Source of the DNA: Oceanospirillum sediminis
GTDB taxonomy: Bacteria; Pseudomonadota; Gammaproteobacteria; Pseudomonadales; Halomonadaceae
NCBI RefSeq assembly: GCF_014164585.1
Contig: NZ_JACJFM010000002.1
Location: forward strand, 258,854-322,853
Length of the DNA stretch: 64,000 nt
Direction of reading: 5' to 3'
The notes beneath the pieces are model-generated. The model searched no databases, was not told the DNA's origin, and worked only from the letters and a program-made list of their open reading frames with translations. The position numbers and the translations under genes are program-made. Below, one piece after another: positions 30,516 through 40,490 of the stretch; position 1 is the first letter of the stretch, and each line of letters starts with the position of its first letter.

Positions 30516-31859
30516 ATGGCTAAAAAATTGTTCATCAAAACCCACGGGTGTCAGATGAATGAATATGACTCCGCACGTATGGCAGATCTGTTAGGCGAAA
30601 GCCATGACCTGGAGCTGACCGACAACGAGCAGGAAGCCGACGTTGTACTTCTTAATACCTGTTCAATCCGGGAGAAAGCGCAGGATAAAGTCTTCCACCA
30701 GCTGGGACGCTGGAAAAAGCTGAAAGAAAAGAATCCCGACCTGGTGATCGGTGTCGGCGGCTGCGTTGCCAGTCAGGAAGGCGATAATATCCGTAAACGA
30801 GCCAATTTTGTGGATGTCATTTTCGGCCCACAGACCTTGCATCGTGTGCCTGAGATGATTGACGCATCGAAACAAAACCAGATTGCCGTGGTTGATGTGA
30901 CTTTCCCTGAAATTGAAAAGTTCGACCGCCTGCCAGCTCCGAAAGTGGAAGGTGCTACGGCTTTTGTCTCTATCATGGAAGGCTGTAGCAAATATTGTAC
31001 TTTCTGCGTGGTGCCTTACACCCGTGGGGAAGAAGTATCCCGCCCATTTGAAGACGTGATCGCAGAAGTGGTTCATCTGTCAGAACAGGGTGTGCGTGAA
31101 ATCAACCTGCTGGGACAGAATGTTAATGCTTACCGGGGCTTCAACGACGACGGTGAAGAGATCGATCTGGCAGAACTGATCACCTTTATCGCCGCGGTCG
31201 ATGGTATTGACCGTATCCGTTTCACCACGTCACATCCAGTTGAGTTCAGCGACAGTCTGATTGATGTCTATGCCGAAGTGCCTGAACTGGTCAGCCATCT
31301 GCACCTTCCGGTACAGAGTGGGTCAGATCGTATCCTGGCAGCGATGAAGCGTGGACATACCCGCGACGAGTACATCGCCAAAATGAACCGTATCCGGGAA
31401 AAACGTCCGGATATCTGCTTCTCTTCTGATTTTATTGTTGGCTTCCCGAACGAAAGCGATGAAGACTTCCAGGATACCATGAACCTGATTGCAGAGATTG
31501 GTTTTGATATCTCCTTCAGCTTCATCTACAGCCCCCGTCCGGGAACACCTGCTTCTGATATGACTGACGATACACCGGAAGACATCAAAAAGCAGCGCCT
31601 GAAGATCCTGCAGGATCGCATTAATCAGCAGGCGATGCAGATTGCCCGTCGTATGGTTGGCGGCGTTGAGCGCGTGCTGGTGACAGGTTTCTCCCAGAAA
31701 GATCCAGGCCAACTGCAAAGTCGTACTGAAAATAACCGGGTCGTTAATTTCCGTGCGGAAAACCCTATGGAGCTGATTGGTCGCTTTGTTGATCTGAAAA
31801 TTACAGAAGCCCTGCCCCATTCACTGCGCGGTGAAATGATTGACGATCAGAGCTATTGA
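30516..31859 (+). CDS. miaB: tRNA-2-methylthio-N6-dimethylallyladenosine synthase MiaB
   Basis: 447 aa. The UPF0004 domain carries the auxiliary-cluster cysteines (C12 in T-H-G-C-Q-M-N, then N-T-C-S-I-R and G-G-C-V-A). The radical-SAM motif C157-x3-C161-x2-C164 sits exactly where it does in E. coli, and a TRAM domain closes the protein. It adds the 2-methylthio group to i6A37 of tRNAs reading UNN codons. It heads the conserved miaB-phoH-ybeY-corC-lnt series, though 349 nt separate it from the phoH-like gene. A good -10 box (TATAAT at 30408-30413) lies about 100 nt upstream. Confidence 0.97.
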   Translation: MAKKLFIKTHGCQMNEYDSARMADLLGESHDLELTDNEQEADVVLLNTCSIREKAQDKVFHQLGRWKKLKEKNPDLVIGVGGCVASQEGDNIRKRANFVDVIFGPQTLHRVPEMIDASKQNQIAVVDVTFPEIEKFDRLPAPKVEGATAFVSIMEGCSKYCTFCVVPYTRGEEVSRPFEDVIAEVVHLSEQGVREINLLGQNVNAYRGFNDDGEEIDLAELITFIAAVDGIDRIRFTTSHPVEFSDSLIDVYAEVPELVSHLHLPVQSGSDRILAAMKRGHTRDEYIAKMNRIREKRPDICFSSDFIVGFPNESDEDFQDTMNLIAEIGFDISFSFIYSPRPGTPASDMTDDTPEDIKKQRLKILQDRINQQAMQIARRMVGGVERVLVTGFSQKDPGQLQSRTENNRVVNFRAENPMELIGRFVDLKITEALPHSLRGEMIDDQSY

Positions 31860-32208
31860 TTATTTACCGGCAGGTTACCCCTTATTCAGACGATAGAACA
31901 GCCTGATCAGTATCCGGAGTTCATCTCATAGAATGAGATGCGCTCCCTGATAAACATGCTCCTCTGCTGATAATCTGTATCAATACGGTTATCAGCTCAC
32001 ACTCTGATATAAGTGGCTTTTATTTTTAAACAGATCTGCTATTGAATTCCTTCCTCTTCGCCCGGATTTTAAACCGGGATAAGAAGCATCTGATCCACAC
32101 CCGCTATACTGTAAGTAAAGCGTCACAGGACAGGCGCATGCTGGTCATGGAAATATCCCTGACCACAGACCTGGTATCAATCGGGTCAGCAAGCAGACGG
32201 AATTCTGA
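31860..32208. other. 349-bp gap between miaB and the phoH-like gene
   Basis: No ORF is supported. A small hairpin (catctca/tgagatg, about 31921-31939) follows miaB but lacks a T-tract. The region probably holds the promoter for the phoH-ybeY-corC genes. Confidence 0.6.
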
Positions 32209-33339
32209 ATGACGGCAGTAACAGGAAATATTTTGAATACACAGACACATATTCTGAAAATTGAGCTGGAACCCAATGATACTCAACAGCTGGCAAATCT
32301 GTGCGGCCTGCATAATGATCATCTGAAACTGATCGAGAACCGGATGAATGTCATTATCCGTAATCGAAGCAATCAGTTTCAGCTGGCCGGTGAACAGAAC
32401 CGTGTCCGGGCAGCGGCCAACTTACTGGAAAGCCTGTACCTGGAAGCTGCCAGCACAGAACTGAGTCCGGAAATGATTCATCTCCACTTGCAGGAATCGG
32501 GGATAGAAGAGCTGGAGCAACAGACTCAGCAGGATTCTGAAGGCGCTGCAGACAGCATTGTTACTCTGCGTACACCTAAAGGTACAATCAAACCCAGAGG
32601 TCCGAACCAGCAGCGTTATGTACGAACTGTACTGACGAATGATATTAACTTTGGCGTCGGCCCCGCCGGTACTGGTAAAACCTACCTGGCTGTTGCCTGT
32701 GCCGTTGAAGCCCTGACTAATGATGAAGTACGACGTATCCTCCTGGTTCGTCCTGCTGTAGAGGCCGGAGAAAAACTGGGCTTCCTTCCCGGAGATCTGT
32801 CACAGAAGGTCGATCCTTATTTGCGCCCTCTCTATGATGCTCTGTATGAGATGCTGGGGTTTGAGCAGGTGGCCCGCCTGATTGAAAAAAATGTGATCGA
32901 AGTCGCCCCTCTGGCTTATATGCGTGGCCGGACTCTGAACAACGCCTTTATTATTCTGGATGAAAGCCAGAATACCACCCGTGAGCAGATGAAAATGTTC
33001 CTGACACGGATTGGCTTTGGTTCAACCGCAGTCATCACCGGTGATGTGACCCAGATCGACCTGCCGAAAGGCCAGAAATCAGGGCTGGTTCATGTACTGG
33101 ATGTACTGGGGGATGTCGACGGTATAGGTGTCACCCGTTTTGAGTCTAAAGATGTTGTACGCCACCCTATGGTTCAGCGTATCGTTGAAGCTTACGACAA
33201 GCATGAGACAGAAGCCAGAATACAGGAAGACGCTGAGCGTAAGGCTCGAGCAGAAGCTCGAATGAAAGCTCAGGCTGAGGCAATCGCACAGAACACTCAA
33301 CAGGCTCAGCCAGTAAAGGATTCATCAGATCATGAATAA
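32209..33339 (+). CDS. ybeZ: PhoH-like ATPase (YbeZ)
   Basis: 376 aa. An N-terminal RNA-binding-like segment precedes a PhoH P-loop ATPase domain with Walker A G-P-A-G-T-G-K-T at 151-158 and a Walker B-like F-I-I-L-D-E-S-Q. The C-terminal tail is rich in Ala, Gln and Lys/Arg. YbeZ partners the RNase YbeY in RNA metabolism and ribosome quality control. The gene overlaps ybeY by 8 nt, supporting cotranslation. The ribosome site before 32209 is weak (gacgga), but no better start is visible. Confidence 0.94.
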   Translation: MTAVTGNILNTQTHILKIELEPNDTQQLANLCGLHNDHLKLIENRMNVIIRNRSNQFQLAGEQNRVRAAANLLESLYLEAASTELSPEMIHLHLQESGIEELEQQTQQDSEGAADSIVTLRTPKGTIKPRGPNQQRYVRTVLTNDINFGVGPAGTGKTYLAVACAVEALTNDEVRRILLVRPAVEAGEKLGFLPGDLSQKVDPYLRPLYDALYEMLGFEQVARLIEKNVIEVAPLAYMRGRTLNNAFIILDESQNTTREQMKMFLTRIGFGSTAVITGDVTQIDLPKGQKSGLVHVLDVLGDVDGIGVTRFESKDVVRHPMVQRIVEAYDKHETEARIQEDAERKARAEARMKAQAEAIAQNTQQAQPVKDSSDHE

Positions 33340-33793
33340 CGCGGTGATCGACCTTCAGCTGGCCTGTGATAACACAGGTCTGCCGGAAGAGTCTGATTTT
33401 ACATTGTGGGTACAGCGTGTACTGGATGCACACGAAAATACGGGCCACGAAGTCACTGTCAGAATCGTGACTTCCGAAGAAAGTCAATTACTGAACCATC
33501 AGTACCGGGGCAAAGATAAACCGACCAATGTCTTATCATTTCCTTTTGAATCTCCACCGGGAATTGAACTACCCTTACTCGGTGATCTGATAGTCTGTGC
33601 TGACGTGGTTGCAGCAGAAGCGGCTGAACAGGGTAAACTATTATCTCATCACTGGGCTCATATGATTATTCATGGTTGCCTGCACCTGCTGGGATATGAT
33701 CATATAGAAGAACAGGATGCCGAGGAGATGGAAGCACTGGAAGTGGAACTCCTGGCCGAACTGAATATCAAAGACCCTTATCACACGGATTAG
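33332..33793 (+). CDS. ybeY: Endoribonuclease YbeY
   Basis: 153 aa. The zinc-binding motif H114-x3-H118-x5-H124 ([11 protein letters not shown]) is intact and at the same residue numbers as in E. coli YbeY. The enzyme takes part in 16S rRNA 3'-end maturation and late ribosome quality control. It overlaps the phoH-like gene upstream and has an AAAGGA ribosome site inside that gene. corC follows after 22 nt. Confidence 0.96.
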   Translation: MNNAVIDLQLACDNTGLPEESDFTLWVQRVLDAHENTGHEVTVRIVTSEESQLLNHQYRGKDKPTNVLSFPFESPPGIELPLLGDLIVCADVVAAEAAEQGKLLSHHWAHMIIHGCLHLLGYDHIEEQDAEEMEALEVELLAELNIKDPYHTD

Positions 33794-33815
33794 GGGCCAC
33801 AGGAAGAAAAAAAAC

Positions 33816-34664
33816 ATGAGTGAAGATCGATCGAGCAACGGTCAGGGTCAACGATCCTGGCTCAGAAGCCTAATGACCTCCATCACCGGAGAGCCCAGAA
33901 CTCGTCGAGAGTTACTGGAATTCATCCGGGATGCCGAACAGCGTTTAAAACTGGATGCCGAAGCGATGAATATCATCGAGGGGGCATTACAGATTAATGA
34001 AATGCAGGTTCGGGACATTATGATTCCTCGCTCGCAAATGGTAGCCGTCAAATCAGGCCAGTCTCCTGAAAGCTTCCTGCCACAAATTATTGACTCTGCT
34101 CACTCCCGTTTTCCTGTACTTGGTGAAACGGCTGATGAGATTCAGGGCATTCTACTGGCCAAAGATCTGCTTCCTCTGGCCCTGCAAAAAGATCAGGACA
34201 ATTTCGACCTGCAACAGATCCTGCGCCCGGCCACCTTTATCCCGGAATCAAAACGGCTTAATAGCCTGCTCAGCGAGTTCCGAGTTAACCGTAACCACAT
34301 GGCAATCGTGGTGGATGAATACGGCGGTGTAGCGGGACTGGTAACCATCGAAGATGTCCTGGAGCAGATTGTCGGCGATATTGAAGACGAATATGACACT
34401 GAAGAAGATGATATGGATATCAGGGCGATCAGTGAACATGAATTTATTGTAAAAGCTCTGACTCCCATTGAAGACTTCAACGATTACTTCAACACAGAAT
34501 TCAGTGATGATGACTTTGACACCATAGGCGGTATTATCATGCAGCGCTTCGGTCACTTACCGAACCGTAATGAGTATACTATGCTGGAGGGGCTTGAGTT
34601 TAAGGTGCTTAATGCTGATAACCGCCGTATCAGGCTGTTACAAGTCAGTACAGAAGCCTCCTGA
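33816..34664 (+). CDS. corC: CorC/YbeX, CBS-pair transporter-associated protein
   Basis: 282 aa. Tandem CBS domains (about 65-185; M-I-P-R-S-Q-M at the first, and the V-V-D-E-Y-G-G-V-A-G-L-V-T signature) are followed by a CorC/HlyC domain (about 200-280). No membrane segment, as in E. coli YbeX. It has been linked to Mg/Co efflux through CorA and, more recently, to ribosome metabolism. The position between ybeY and lnt is conserved in gammaproteobacteria. Confidence 0.94.
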   Translation: MSEDRSSNGQGQRSWLRSLMTSITGEPRTRRELLEFIRDAEQRLKLDAEAMNIIEGALQINEMQVRDIMIPRSQMVAVKSGQSPESFLPQIIDSAHSRFPVLGETADEIQGILLAKDLLPLALQKDQDNFDLQQILRPATFIPESKRLNSLLSEFRVNRNHMAIVVDEYGGVAGLVTIEDVLEQIVGDIEDEYDTEEDDMDIRAISEHEFIVKALTPIEDFNDYFNTEFSDDDFDTIGGIIMQRFGHLPNRNEYTMLEGLEFKVLNADNRRIRLLQVSTEAS

Positions 34665-34850
34665 TCTGATATCACCCGATTGCTTATATTACCGGGCGGC
34701 ACCCGCTTTTGCCGCTCTGTCTTTTCCTCCCCCCCCTGTTTTCTAATAGAAACATTCTGTTGCATCTTTCTGCTGACTACAGAGTTTTCACCCTGCCCGT
34801 CATCTGATAGTCTGCCCTGATAACGGATCAGGACAGGCATAATAAAAAAG

Positions 34851-36398
34851 ATGGCAATATCAGGCGTTCTGCAACAGGCATCAACCCGTAAAGGGTTGCA
34901 CAAGTATCTGCTGGCGGCATTCGCCGGGGTACTCTTTCCGTTATCCTTTTCTCCTTACCATTTCTGGTATCTCACTCCTGTCAGCATTTGCCTGCTGTTA
35001 CTGGCTTTGTCTGATAATGGCCGATCATCCAGACACTCTGCCTTTAAAACAGGCTGGTTTTATGGTCTGGGGATGTTTGGTAACGGCACGTCCTGGATCT
35101 ACATCAGCATCCATGACTACGGCTTTACCGGAATGCCTCTGGCAATCCTGATGACGATGTTTTTTGTCATGGGGTTATCACTGCTGCCTGCGCTTCAGCT
35201 AACCCTGTTTAAACGGGGCTTTTGCAATATATCACCCGTCTGGAGTTTTCCGGCACTCTGGGTACTGTTTGAATGGGTAAGAAGCTGGATACTGACCGGT
35301 TTTCCCTGGTTATTTGCCGGTAATGCTCTGATTGACTCCCCTTTATCCCCCTGGCTGCCTGTCGGAGGTGTTTATCTGGCCAGCTTTATTCTGGTTATGT
35401 CCGGGGTGCTTATTTTTCGCTTTGTGATGCAGAAACTCAGACTCAGAACATTGCTCGCTTATCTGATCATCGTGTTTGCAGGCAGCCATTTACTGAATGG
35501 TATCCAGTGGGTTACTCCGGCAGCAGAAAAGCCACTGAAAGTCGCTATGGTTCAGGGCAATATCGATCAGAATAAAAAATGGATGCCTCAGCACAGAGAT
35601 GAATTTCTGTTTCTGTACAGGGATCTGACTCAGGATATTCAAAACGCAGATCTTGTGATCTGGCCTGAAACATCTGTCCCTATGCTGATGCAGCAATCCA
35701 GAGCCTATATCAACCGTATTCTTGCAGACCTGCCTGCAGGTACAGCCTTCATCGCAGGTATGCCAGAGCGTGCGACTCCTGCCGGTGTACGCCCGGCTCA
35801 GTATTATAATGCGATTATGGCCAGAGGAGATGCACAAGGCATCTACCGTAAGCAGAAGCTGGTGCCTTTTGGAGAGTATGTTCCTTTTGAATCCATGCTA
35901 CGGGGAGCCATTGCCTTTTTTAATCTGCCTATGTCCAGCTTTACCGCCGGAGAAGCCTCTCAGTCAGAACTCACAGCGAAAGGGTTTACGGTAGCGCCTT
36001 TCATCTGTTACGAAGTCGTCTATCCGGAATTTGTACGCCAGCGTGCTACCGACAGCGATCTGTTAATCACAATTTCTAATGACAGCTGGTTTGGCCACTC
36101 AGCCGGGCCTTTACAGCACCTGCAGATGGCCAGAGTACGCGCAGCAGAAAATGGCCGATATATGCTCAGAAGCACTAATAATGGGGTTACTGCAGTAATT
36201 GATAATAAAGGGCGTATCACCAATACAGCACCTCAGTTTGAACAAGCCATTGTCAGAGGGGAAGTCTGGCCTATGCAAGGACAAACACCTTATAACCAGC
36301 TGGGTTCTGCGCCTTTGCTGATATTCCTTGCTGCTCTGCTCCTTATTCAGTTTGTCATCAGCAGAAAATCCAGACCCAGAAATATTTTCAGTGTCTGA
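34851..36398 (+). CDS. lnt: Apolipoprotein N-acyltransferase Lnt
   Basis: 515 aa. Several N-terminal membrane segments (about 15-205) precede a nitrilase-fold periplasmic domain and a last C-terminal membrane helix (about 485-505). The catalytic triad is identifiable as E273 (W-P-E-T-S), K334 (K-Q-K-L-V-P-F-G-E) and C386 (I-C-Y-E-V). It adds the third acyl chain to the N-terminal Cys of lipoproteins in the inner membrane. The ribosome site is weak. It is separated from corC by 186 nt, so it may have its own promoter. Confidence 0.96.
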   Translation: MAISGVLQQASTRKGLHKYLLAAFAGVLFPLSFSPYHFWYLTPVSICLLLLALSDNGRSSRHSAFKTGWFYGLGMFGNGTSWIYISIHDYGFTGMPLAILMTMFFVMGLSLLPALQLTLFKRGFCNISPVWSFPALWVLFEWVRSWILTGFPWLFAGNALIDSPLSPWLPVGGVYLASFILVMSGVLIFRFVMQKLRLRTLLAYLIIVFAGSHLLNGIQWVTPAAEKPLKVAMVQGNIDQNKKWMPQHRDEFLFLYRDLTQDIQNADLVIWPETSVPMLMQQSRAYINRILADLPAGTAFIAGMPERATPAGVRPAQYYNAIMARGDAQGIYRKQKLVPFGEYVPFESMLRGAIAFFNLPMSSFTAGEASQSELTAKGFTVAPFICYEVVYPEFVRQRATDSDLLITISNDSWFGHSAGPLQHLQMARVRAAENGRYMLRSTNNGVTAVIDNKGRITNTAPQFEQAIVRGEVWPMQGQTPYNQLGSAPLLIFLAALLLIQFVISRKSRPRNIFSV

Positions 36399-36614
36399 CC
36401 CGGAGACAGAATCAGAGAGCAAATCGGCTGCGGGCAATATCTTTCCATAGCTTTTCTGAGTATCAACTCTTATATTTGTATAGATTTTAATCAGGCATGT
36501 CCGGCAGCTGCTGCCTATGAGTAACAAGAACAGGCAGATCGGAAAATCAGATGACAGCACTTCCTGATACCCGGTGTCCGGTGCCCATATCTGTCATGAA
36601 GAGGGATTACTCAA

Positions 36615-38504
36615 ATGAAGGGGATTTCACTTAAGGTCAAAATCATTCTGATGGCGACCTTAGCAGTATTTGTTACATCCTTATCATTAACCGGATTTTC
36701 CGCCTGGCGGTTATCCACTCTGACTCAGGAGAGTGTCACCCAACGGGTCGATGGCGTATCTGATGCAGTCAGTACTGGTATTGAACGCTGGCTGTCCTCA
36801 AAATACCAGCTCCTGAACACTCTGGCAGAAAAGCCTGCCGACAAAGACGTATTCATAGAACAGCTACTGCTGACCCGAGATGCCGGAGAATTTGTCGCCA
36901 TTTTTGCCGGTCTGACCGATGGCACCCGAATCGGCAGTAACGGGCGCACCCTGTTTGTTAATGGCTATGACCCTCGTAGTCGCCCCTGGTACAAGCAGGC
37001 AATGGCAGAAAAGCAGATGGTACTGATTGGCCCCTATGAAGACCGTACCACTAAAGAGATGACCTTCACCATTGCCCGCCCTCTGAACAGTAATGGCAAG
37101 ATTACAGGTATTATCGGAGCTGATTTGCAGCTGCGCAGCCTGTTTAAAGAGATCACCGGTTTTGAAACCGGTAAAAACAGTCAGCTGTTTTTACTGAATA
37201 ATGAAGGCATTATTATTGCCCATCAGGATCAGTCTCTGCAGTTGAAACCCGTCAATGACCTTTATCAGAGCCTGCCCCCCTCTCAGGTCAGAACACTGGC
37301 AGCCGAAAAGCGATTAATGGAAATTGACACTCCGGCAGGCACTAAACTGGTTCGGCTGGTTCAGGTAGATGATTCCAGCTGGTTATTAGGGGTTGAAGTT
37401 GATAAAGCAACTGAGATGGCCTCTCTGAATGAGACCCTGAAGATTGAGATCACAATCGGCATCGGCATATTTATTCTGGTGATGCTGACGGTGGCTGTCC
37501 TTGTCCGCTTCCTACTGACAGACCTGTTACGAATGGGACGTGCTCTGGGCTATATCGCCGCCGGAGAGGGTGATCTGACCAAACGTATCGAAACCAGCAA
37601 CAAGGATGAAGTCGGCAAAATTGCTACTGACTTCAACCACTTTATTGCATCTTTGCATACCATCATCAGTAAACTGGAGCACACCGCTACAGACCTGGGC
37701 ATCCAATCCGACATGATTGCCGAAAAAACAGAGCAGAACAGCCGGAAAATCCATCAGCAACAAACTGAAACGAATCAGGTTGCCGACGCAATTGATCAGT
37801 TATCGGATGCCACTGACAGTATTCTAAGCCACGTAGGCAATACCTCCGACCAGGTCAGAACGACCCTGAAGCTGGGGGAACAGGGCATCACTCAGGTCGA
37901 CAAAAGTCAGCAATCGGTTAAAGAACTGGCCGATAAGCTCAGCACTGCCAGCCAGGTAGTCATTAACCTGAATAACAGTGCTCAGGGTATTACCAGTATT
38001 CTGAACACCATTGAAGAGATTGCAGAACAAACCAATCTGCTGGCACTTAACGCCGCCATTGAAGCAGCACGAGCCGGAGAAGCCGGACGCGGCTTTGCTG
38101 TAGTAGCCGATGAGGTCCGCAGCCTGTCTCAGCGCACCAGCAGCTCCACCAATGAGATCCAGCATGTTATGGAATCCGTTCAGCAATCAGCGATGGAAGC
38201 CACAGACCTGATGAACTCCAGCGGTGAGCTGGCTCAGCGCAGTGTATCAGATGCCATTGAAGCTCAGAGCATGCTATCTGACATTGTCAGCGCCGTTCAG
38301 CGGATCAGTACTCTGTCTGAGCAGATTGCTGCGGCAACGGAACAACAGGCTGTAATCAGCCGTGAGATTCATAGTAATACGCAGAATATCCGCTCCGTGG
38401 CAGATGATCTGGCCCATGATGCAGAAGAAAGTGAAGAGCAGGTTCACAGATTATCAACCCTGGCAGGAGATTTGAAAAAAGAAGCCGGTAAGTTTGTGAT
38501 CTGA
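36615..38504 (+). CDS. Methyl-accepting chemotaxis protein with dCache sensor
   Basis: 629 aa. A membrane helix (7-29), a periplasmic double-Cache domain (about 35-275, with D-P-R-S-R-P-W-Y-K and G-P-Y-E-D as in amino-acid-binding Cache domains), a second helix (about 277-300), a HAMP domain and a cytoplasmic signalling domain. The conserved hairpin tip reads [23 protein letters not shown] (about 465-487, quoted in part). There is no C-terminal CheR-docking pentapeptide. The ligand is unknown, with small molecules such as amino acids likely by family. A GAGGGA ribosome site supports the start. No other che gene is near. Confidence 0.93.
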   Translation: MKGISLKVKIILMATLAVFVTSLSLTGFSAWRLSTLTQESVTQRVDGVSDAVSTGIERWLSSKYQLLNTLAEKPADKDVFIEQLLLTRDAGEFVAIFAGLTDGTRIGSNGRTLFVNGYDPRSRPWYKQAMAEKQMVLIGPYEDRTTKEMTFTIARPLNSNGKITGIIGADLQLRSLFKEITGFETGKNSQLFLLNNEGIIIAHQDQSLQLKPVNDLYQSLPPSQVRTLAAEKRLMEIDTPAGTKLVRLVQVDDSSWLLGVEVDKATEMASLNETLKIEITIGIGIFILVMLTVAVLVRFLLTDLLRMGRALGYIAAGEGDLTKRIETSNKDEVGKIATDFNHFIASLHTIISKLEHTATDLGIQSDMIAEKTEQNSRKIHQQQTETNQVADAIDQLSDATDSILSHVGNTSDQVRTTLKLGEQGITQVDKSQQSVKELADKLSTASQVVINLNNSAQGITSILNTIEEIAEQTNLLALNAAIEAARAGEAGRGFAVVADEVRSLSQRTSSSTNEIQHVMESVQQSAMEATDLMNSSGELAQRSVSDAIEAQSMLSDIVSAVQRISTLSEQIAAATEQQAVISREIHSNTQNIRSVADDLAHDAEESEEQVHRLSTLAGDLKKEAGKFVI

Positions 38505-38585
38505 CCACTCTCCTCACTATAAATACACTGCCTTCGTAACAGAACAGAGGGCAGTGGGTACAGACTTTTCGTCCCTCATAAAAAA

Positions 38586-38614
38586 AGCCCGGTGGGACCT
38601 CTGAACACCGGGCT
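38586..38614. terminator. Intrinsic terminator between the chemoreceptor gene and ccoG
   Basis: Stem agcccggtg/caccgggct with an 11-nt loop. On the - strand it is followed by six Ts, and on the + strand by only a gaaaa sequence, so it fits best as the end of the ccoG transcript, with possible use by the chemoreceptor gene. A second small dyad (gattgca/tgcaatc) lies at 38623-38641. Confidence 0.75.
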
Positions 38615-38810
38615 GAAAAATGATTGCAGAGTGTGCAATCCCGAGCTGTAAATTCTTTCGATTAAAACAAGGTATGGCTAACAGAGTACCGGAATCAACC
38701 CGGTTTGTGCTTCCTGAACGATGAGTGGAGGGATTCTCTTCCGGTCAATACCACCCGGAAGAGAGTTGGGCATCCCTGCCCTGCCACAAGGTAAAGCTTT
38801 ACAGATCCTG

Positions 38811-40310
38811 TCAAATAGAGCTGGTCAGGAACGTCGTCTTTTTACGCACTTCAGCATCTGGTGTACTGAAAACAAACTGGATCTCGGTACGAGGTACACT
38901 GGCCTGGGAAGTACATACCCGATAAGAGCGCCATGCTGCATTATTCTCTTTAATATCAATTTCTTTCTGACCGTGAAGCTTCACACCACTCAGGCCGTCA
39001 ACAGATACGGTCACAGCATCAATCCCCTGATTAAAAGACTCCACTTTCAGGTGATAGTTATTGCACACAGTCTGGTCATCAATGCGGGTAAACAGTTCCA
39101 GACGATCCCGGCGTACTTCAACCAGCAGGTCAATGGTATTCATAAAGCCCAGCATCACTGCGACAACAGCACAGCTCATCACAGTGGCATAGCCTGCCAG
39201 CTTAGGCCGGAATACTGCCCGCCAGCCATTGCGTCCATCGCTGTTTCCAGCCAGTTCGGCCTCAGAGGCAAAGCGAATCAGTCCTTTTGACAGACCTATT
39301 TTCTCCATCACACCATCGCAGGCATCGATACAGGCACCACAATCAATGCATTCGGCCTGTAATCCATCCCGGATATCGATACCCACCGGGCACACCTGCA
39401 CACAGATACCGCAGTCCACACAATCCCCACGGGATTTCGCAGCCTCTCTGGTCTGTACATCATGTACCGTATGTGCCACAGCAGCCATTGCCAGGTTATC
39501 AGCACCAGCCACTGAATCCGTACGATCAGCCATCGCAGCACGCTGTTTACGACTCATGCGACGAGGTTCACCACGGGCAACATCGTAGGTAACGGTCTGA
39601 GTATTCTTGTCAAACATCACACTCTGGAAACGGGAGTACGGACAGGCATGCAAACAGATTTTTTCACGTACCAGACCGGCATTCAGATAAGTCAGTGCCG
39701 CCATACAGATCACCCAGCCTACGGTATACAAGGGGGCTTCCCAGGTAGCAAGATCAACAATCAGCTGCTGAATCGGCACAAAGTAACCTGAGAAAGTCAG
39801 CGTGGTATACAGTGCCGTAGCAATCCAGAGCACATGCTTCAGCACTCTGCGTGCCAGACGCACACCGGTCAGTGGCAGCTTATCGTTTTTTGCTCTCTGA
39901 CTGGCTTTCCCCTCAGCCCAGTCTTCTATACGGATAAACAGCCAGGTCCAGATGCTCTGAGGACAGGCAAAGCCGCACCATACCCTTCCCCAGCCAACGG
40001 CCATAAAGAACAGTAAACAGGCTCCGGCAATCATTAATCCCGCCATAATCGGCAAATCATGCCAGGACAGTGTCAGGCCAAACAGATAAATCGTTCGTTC
40101 AGCAAACGAGAAGAACAGCAGAGGCTGACCATCCACCTGAATCCAGACCAGCGAAAAAAACATCGCCAGCAACGGCCAGCTGACCAACCTTCGCAGGTTC
40201 TGAAAACGACCTTCAATCAGGCGGACATAGAATTTGTCCTCCGGAGGATAATAACTGCGGATCTCTTCGATCTGCGCCTCATCAATCTGGGTTACAGGTA
40301 TTTTATTCAT
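38811..40310 (-). CDS. ccoG: Cytochrome c oxidase accessory protein CcoG (RdxA/FixG)
   Basis: 499 aa from the ATG at 40310 (M-N-K-I-P-V-T); the frame stays open upstream to 40463 but that stretch lies in the promoter region and looks non-native. Several membrane helices in the first half, the C-G-F-A-C-P-Q motif, then two ferredoxin-type 4Fe-4S motifs (C-V-D-C-G-I-C-V-Q-V-C-P and C-I-D-C-G-A-C-I-D-A-C) and a C-terminal Ig-like periplasmic domain. CcoG assists copper delivery and reduction during cbb3 oxidase assembly. The usual neighbours ccoNOPQ, ccoH, ccoI and ccoS are not in the window, so it is an orphan copy here. Confidence 0.95.
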   Translation of the reverse strand: MNKIPVTQIDEAQIEEIRSYYPPEDKFYVRLIEGRFQNLRRLVSWPLLAMFFSLVWIQVDGQPLLFFSFAERTIYLFGLTLSWHDLPIMAGLMIAGACLLFFMAVGWGRVWCGFACPQSIWTWLFIRIEDWAEGKASQRAKNDKLPLTGVRLARRVLKHVLWIATALYTTLTFSGYFVPIQQLIVDLATWEAPLYTVGWVICMAALTYLNAGLVREKICLHACPYSRFQSVMFDKNTQTVTYDVARGEPRRMSRKQRAAMADRTDSVAGADNLAMAAVAHTVHDVQTREAAKSRGDCVDCGICVQVCPVGIDIRDGLQAECIDCGACIDACDGVMEKIGLSKGLIRFASEAELAGNSDGRNGWRAVFRPKLAGYATVMSCAVVAVMLGFMNTIDLLVEVRRDRLELFTRIDDQTVCNNYHLKVESFNQGIDAVTVSVDGLSGVKLHGQKEIDIKENNAAWRSYRVCTSQASVPRTEIQFVFSTPDAEVRKKTTFLTSSI

Positions 40311-40404
40311 GGCATTTTCTGTCTTCTGATCACGGTTGAGAAAAGAGTACACGGAATGCCACTTGAGGTTCAGGCATAAAAAAATTAAATTTAATAGGTA
40401 CAGA

Positions 40405-40456
40405 TTGACAAAAAACCAGGTAAAACGCTGCGTTAAAGGGAGAAAAATCTTATAAT
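40405..40456 (+). promoter_or_regulatory. Promoter elements ahead of the MocR-type regulator
   Basis: A consensus -10 box TATAAT (40451-40456) lies 35 nt before the start, with a poor -35 (ctgcgt) 17 bp upstream. A consensus-like TTGACA (40405-40410) sits too far away to pair with it. No FNR box (TTGAT-N4-ATCAA) was seen for the divergent ccoG gene. Confidence 0.4.
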
Positions 40457-40490
40457 TAATCACTTAAAATCACGGAAAACAAAACGATCC

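Noticed and set aside
38721..39290. 189-codon + strand ORF antisense to ccoG
   Set aside because: Antisense shadow of the 3' end of ccoG, which has clear motifs.
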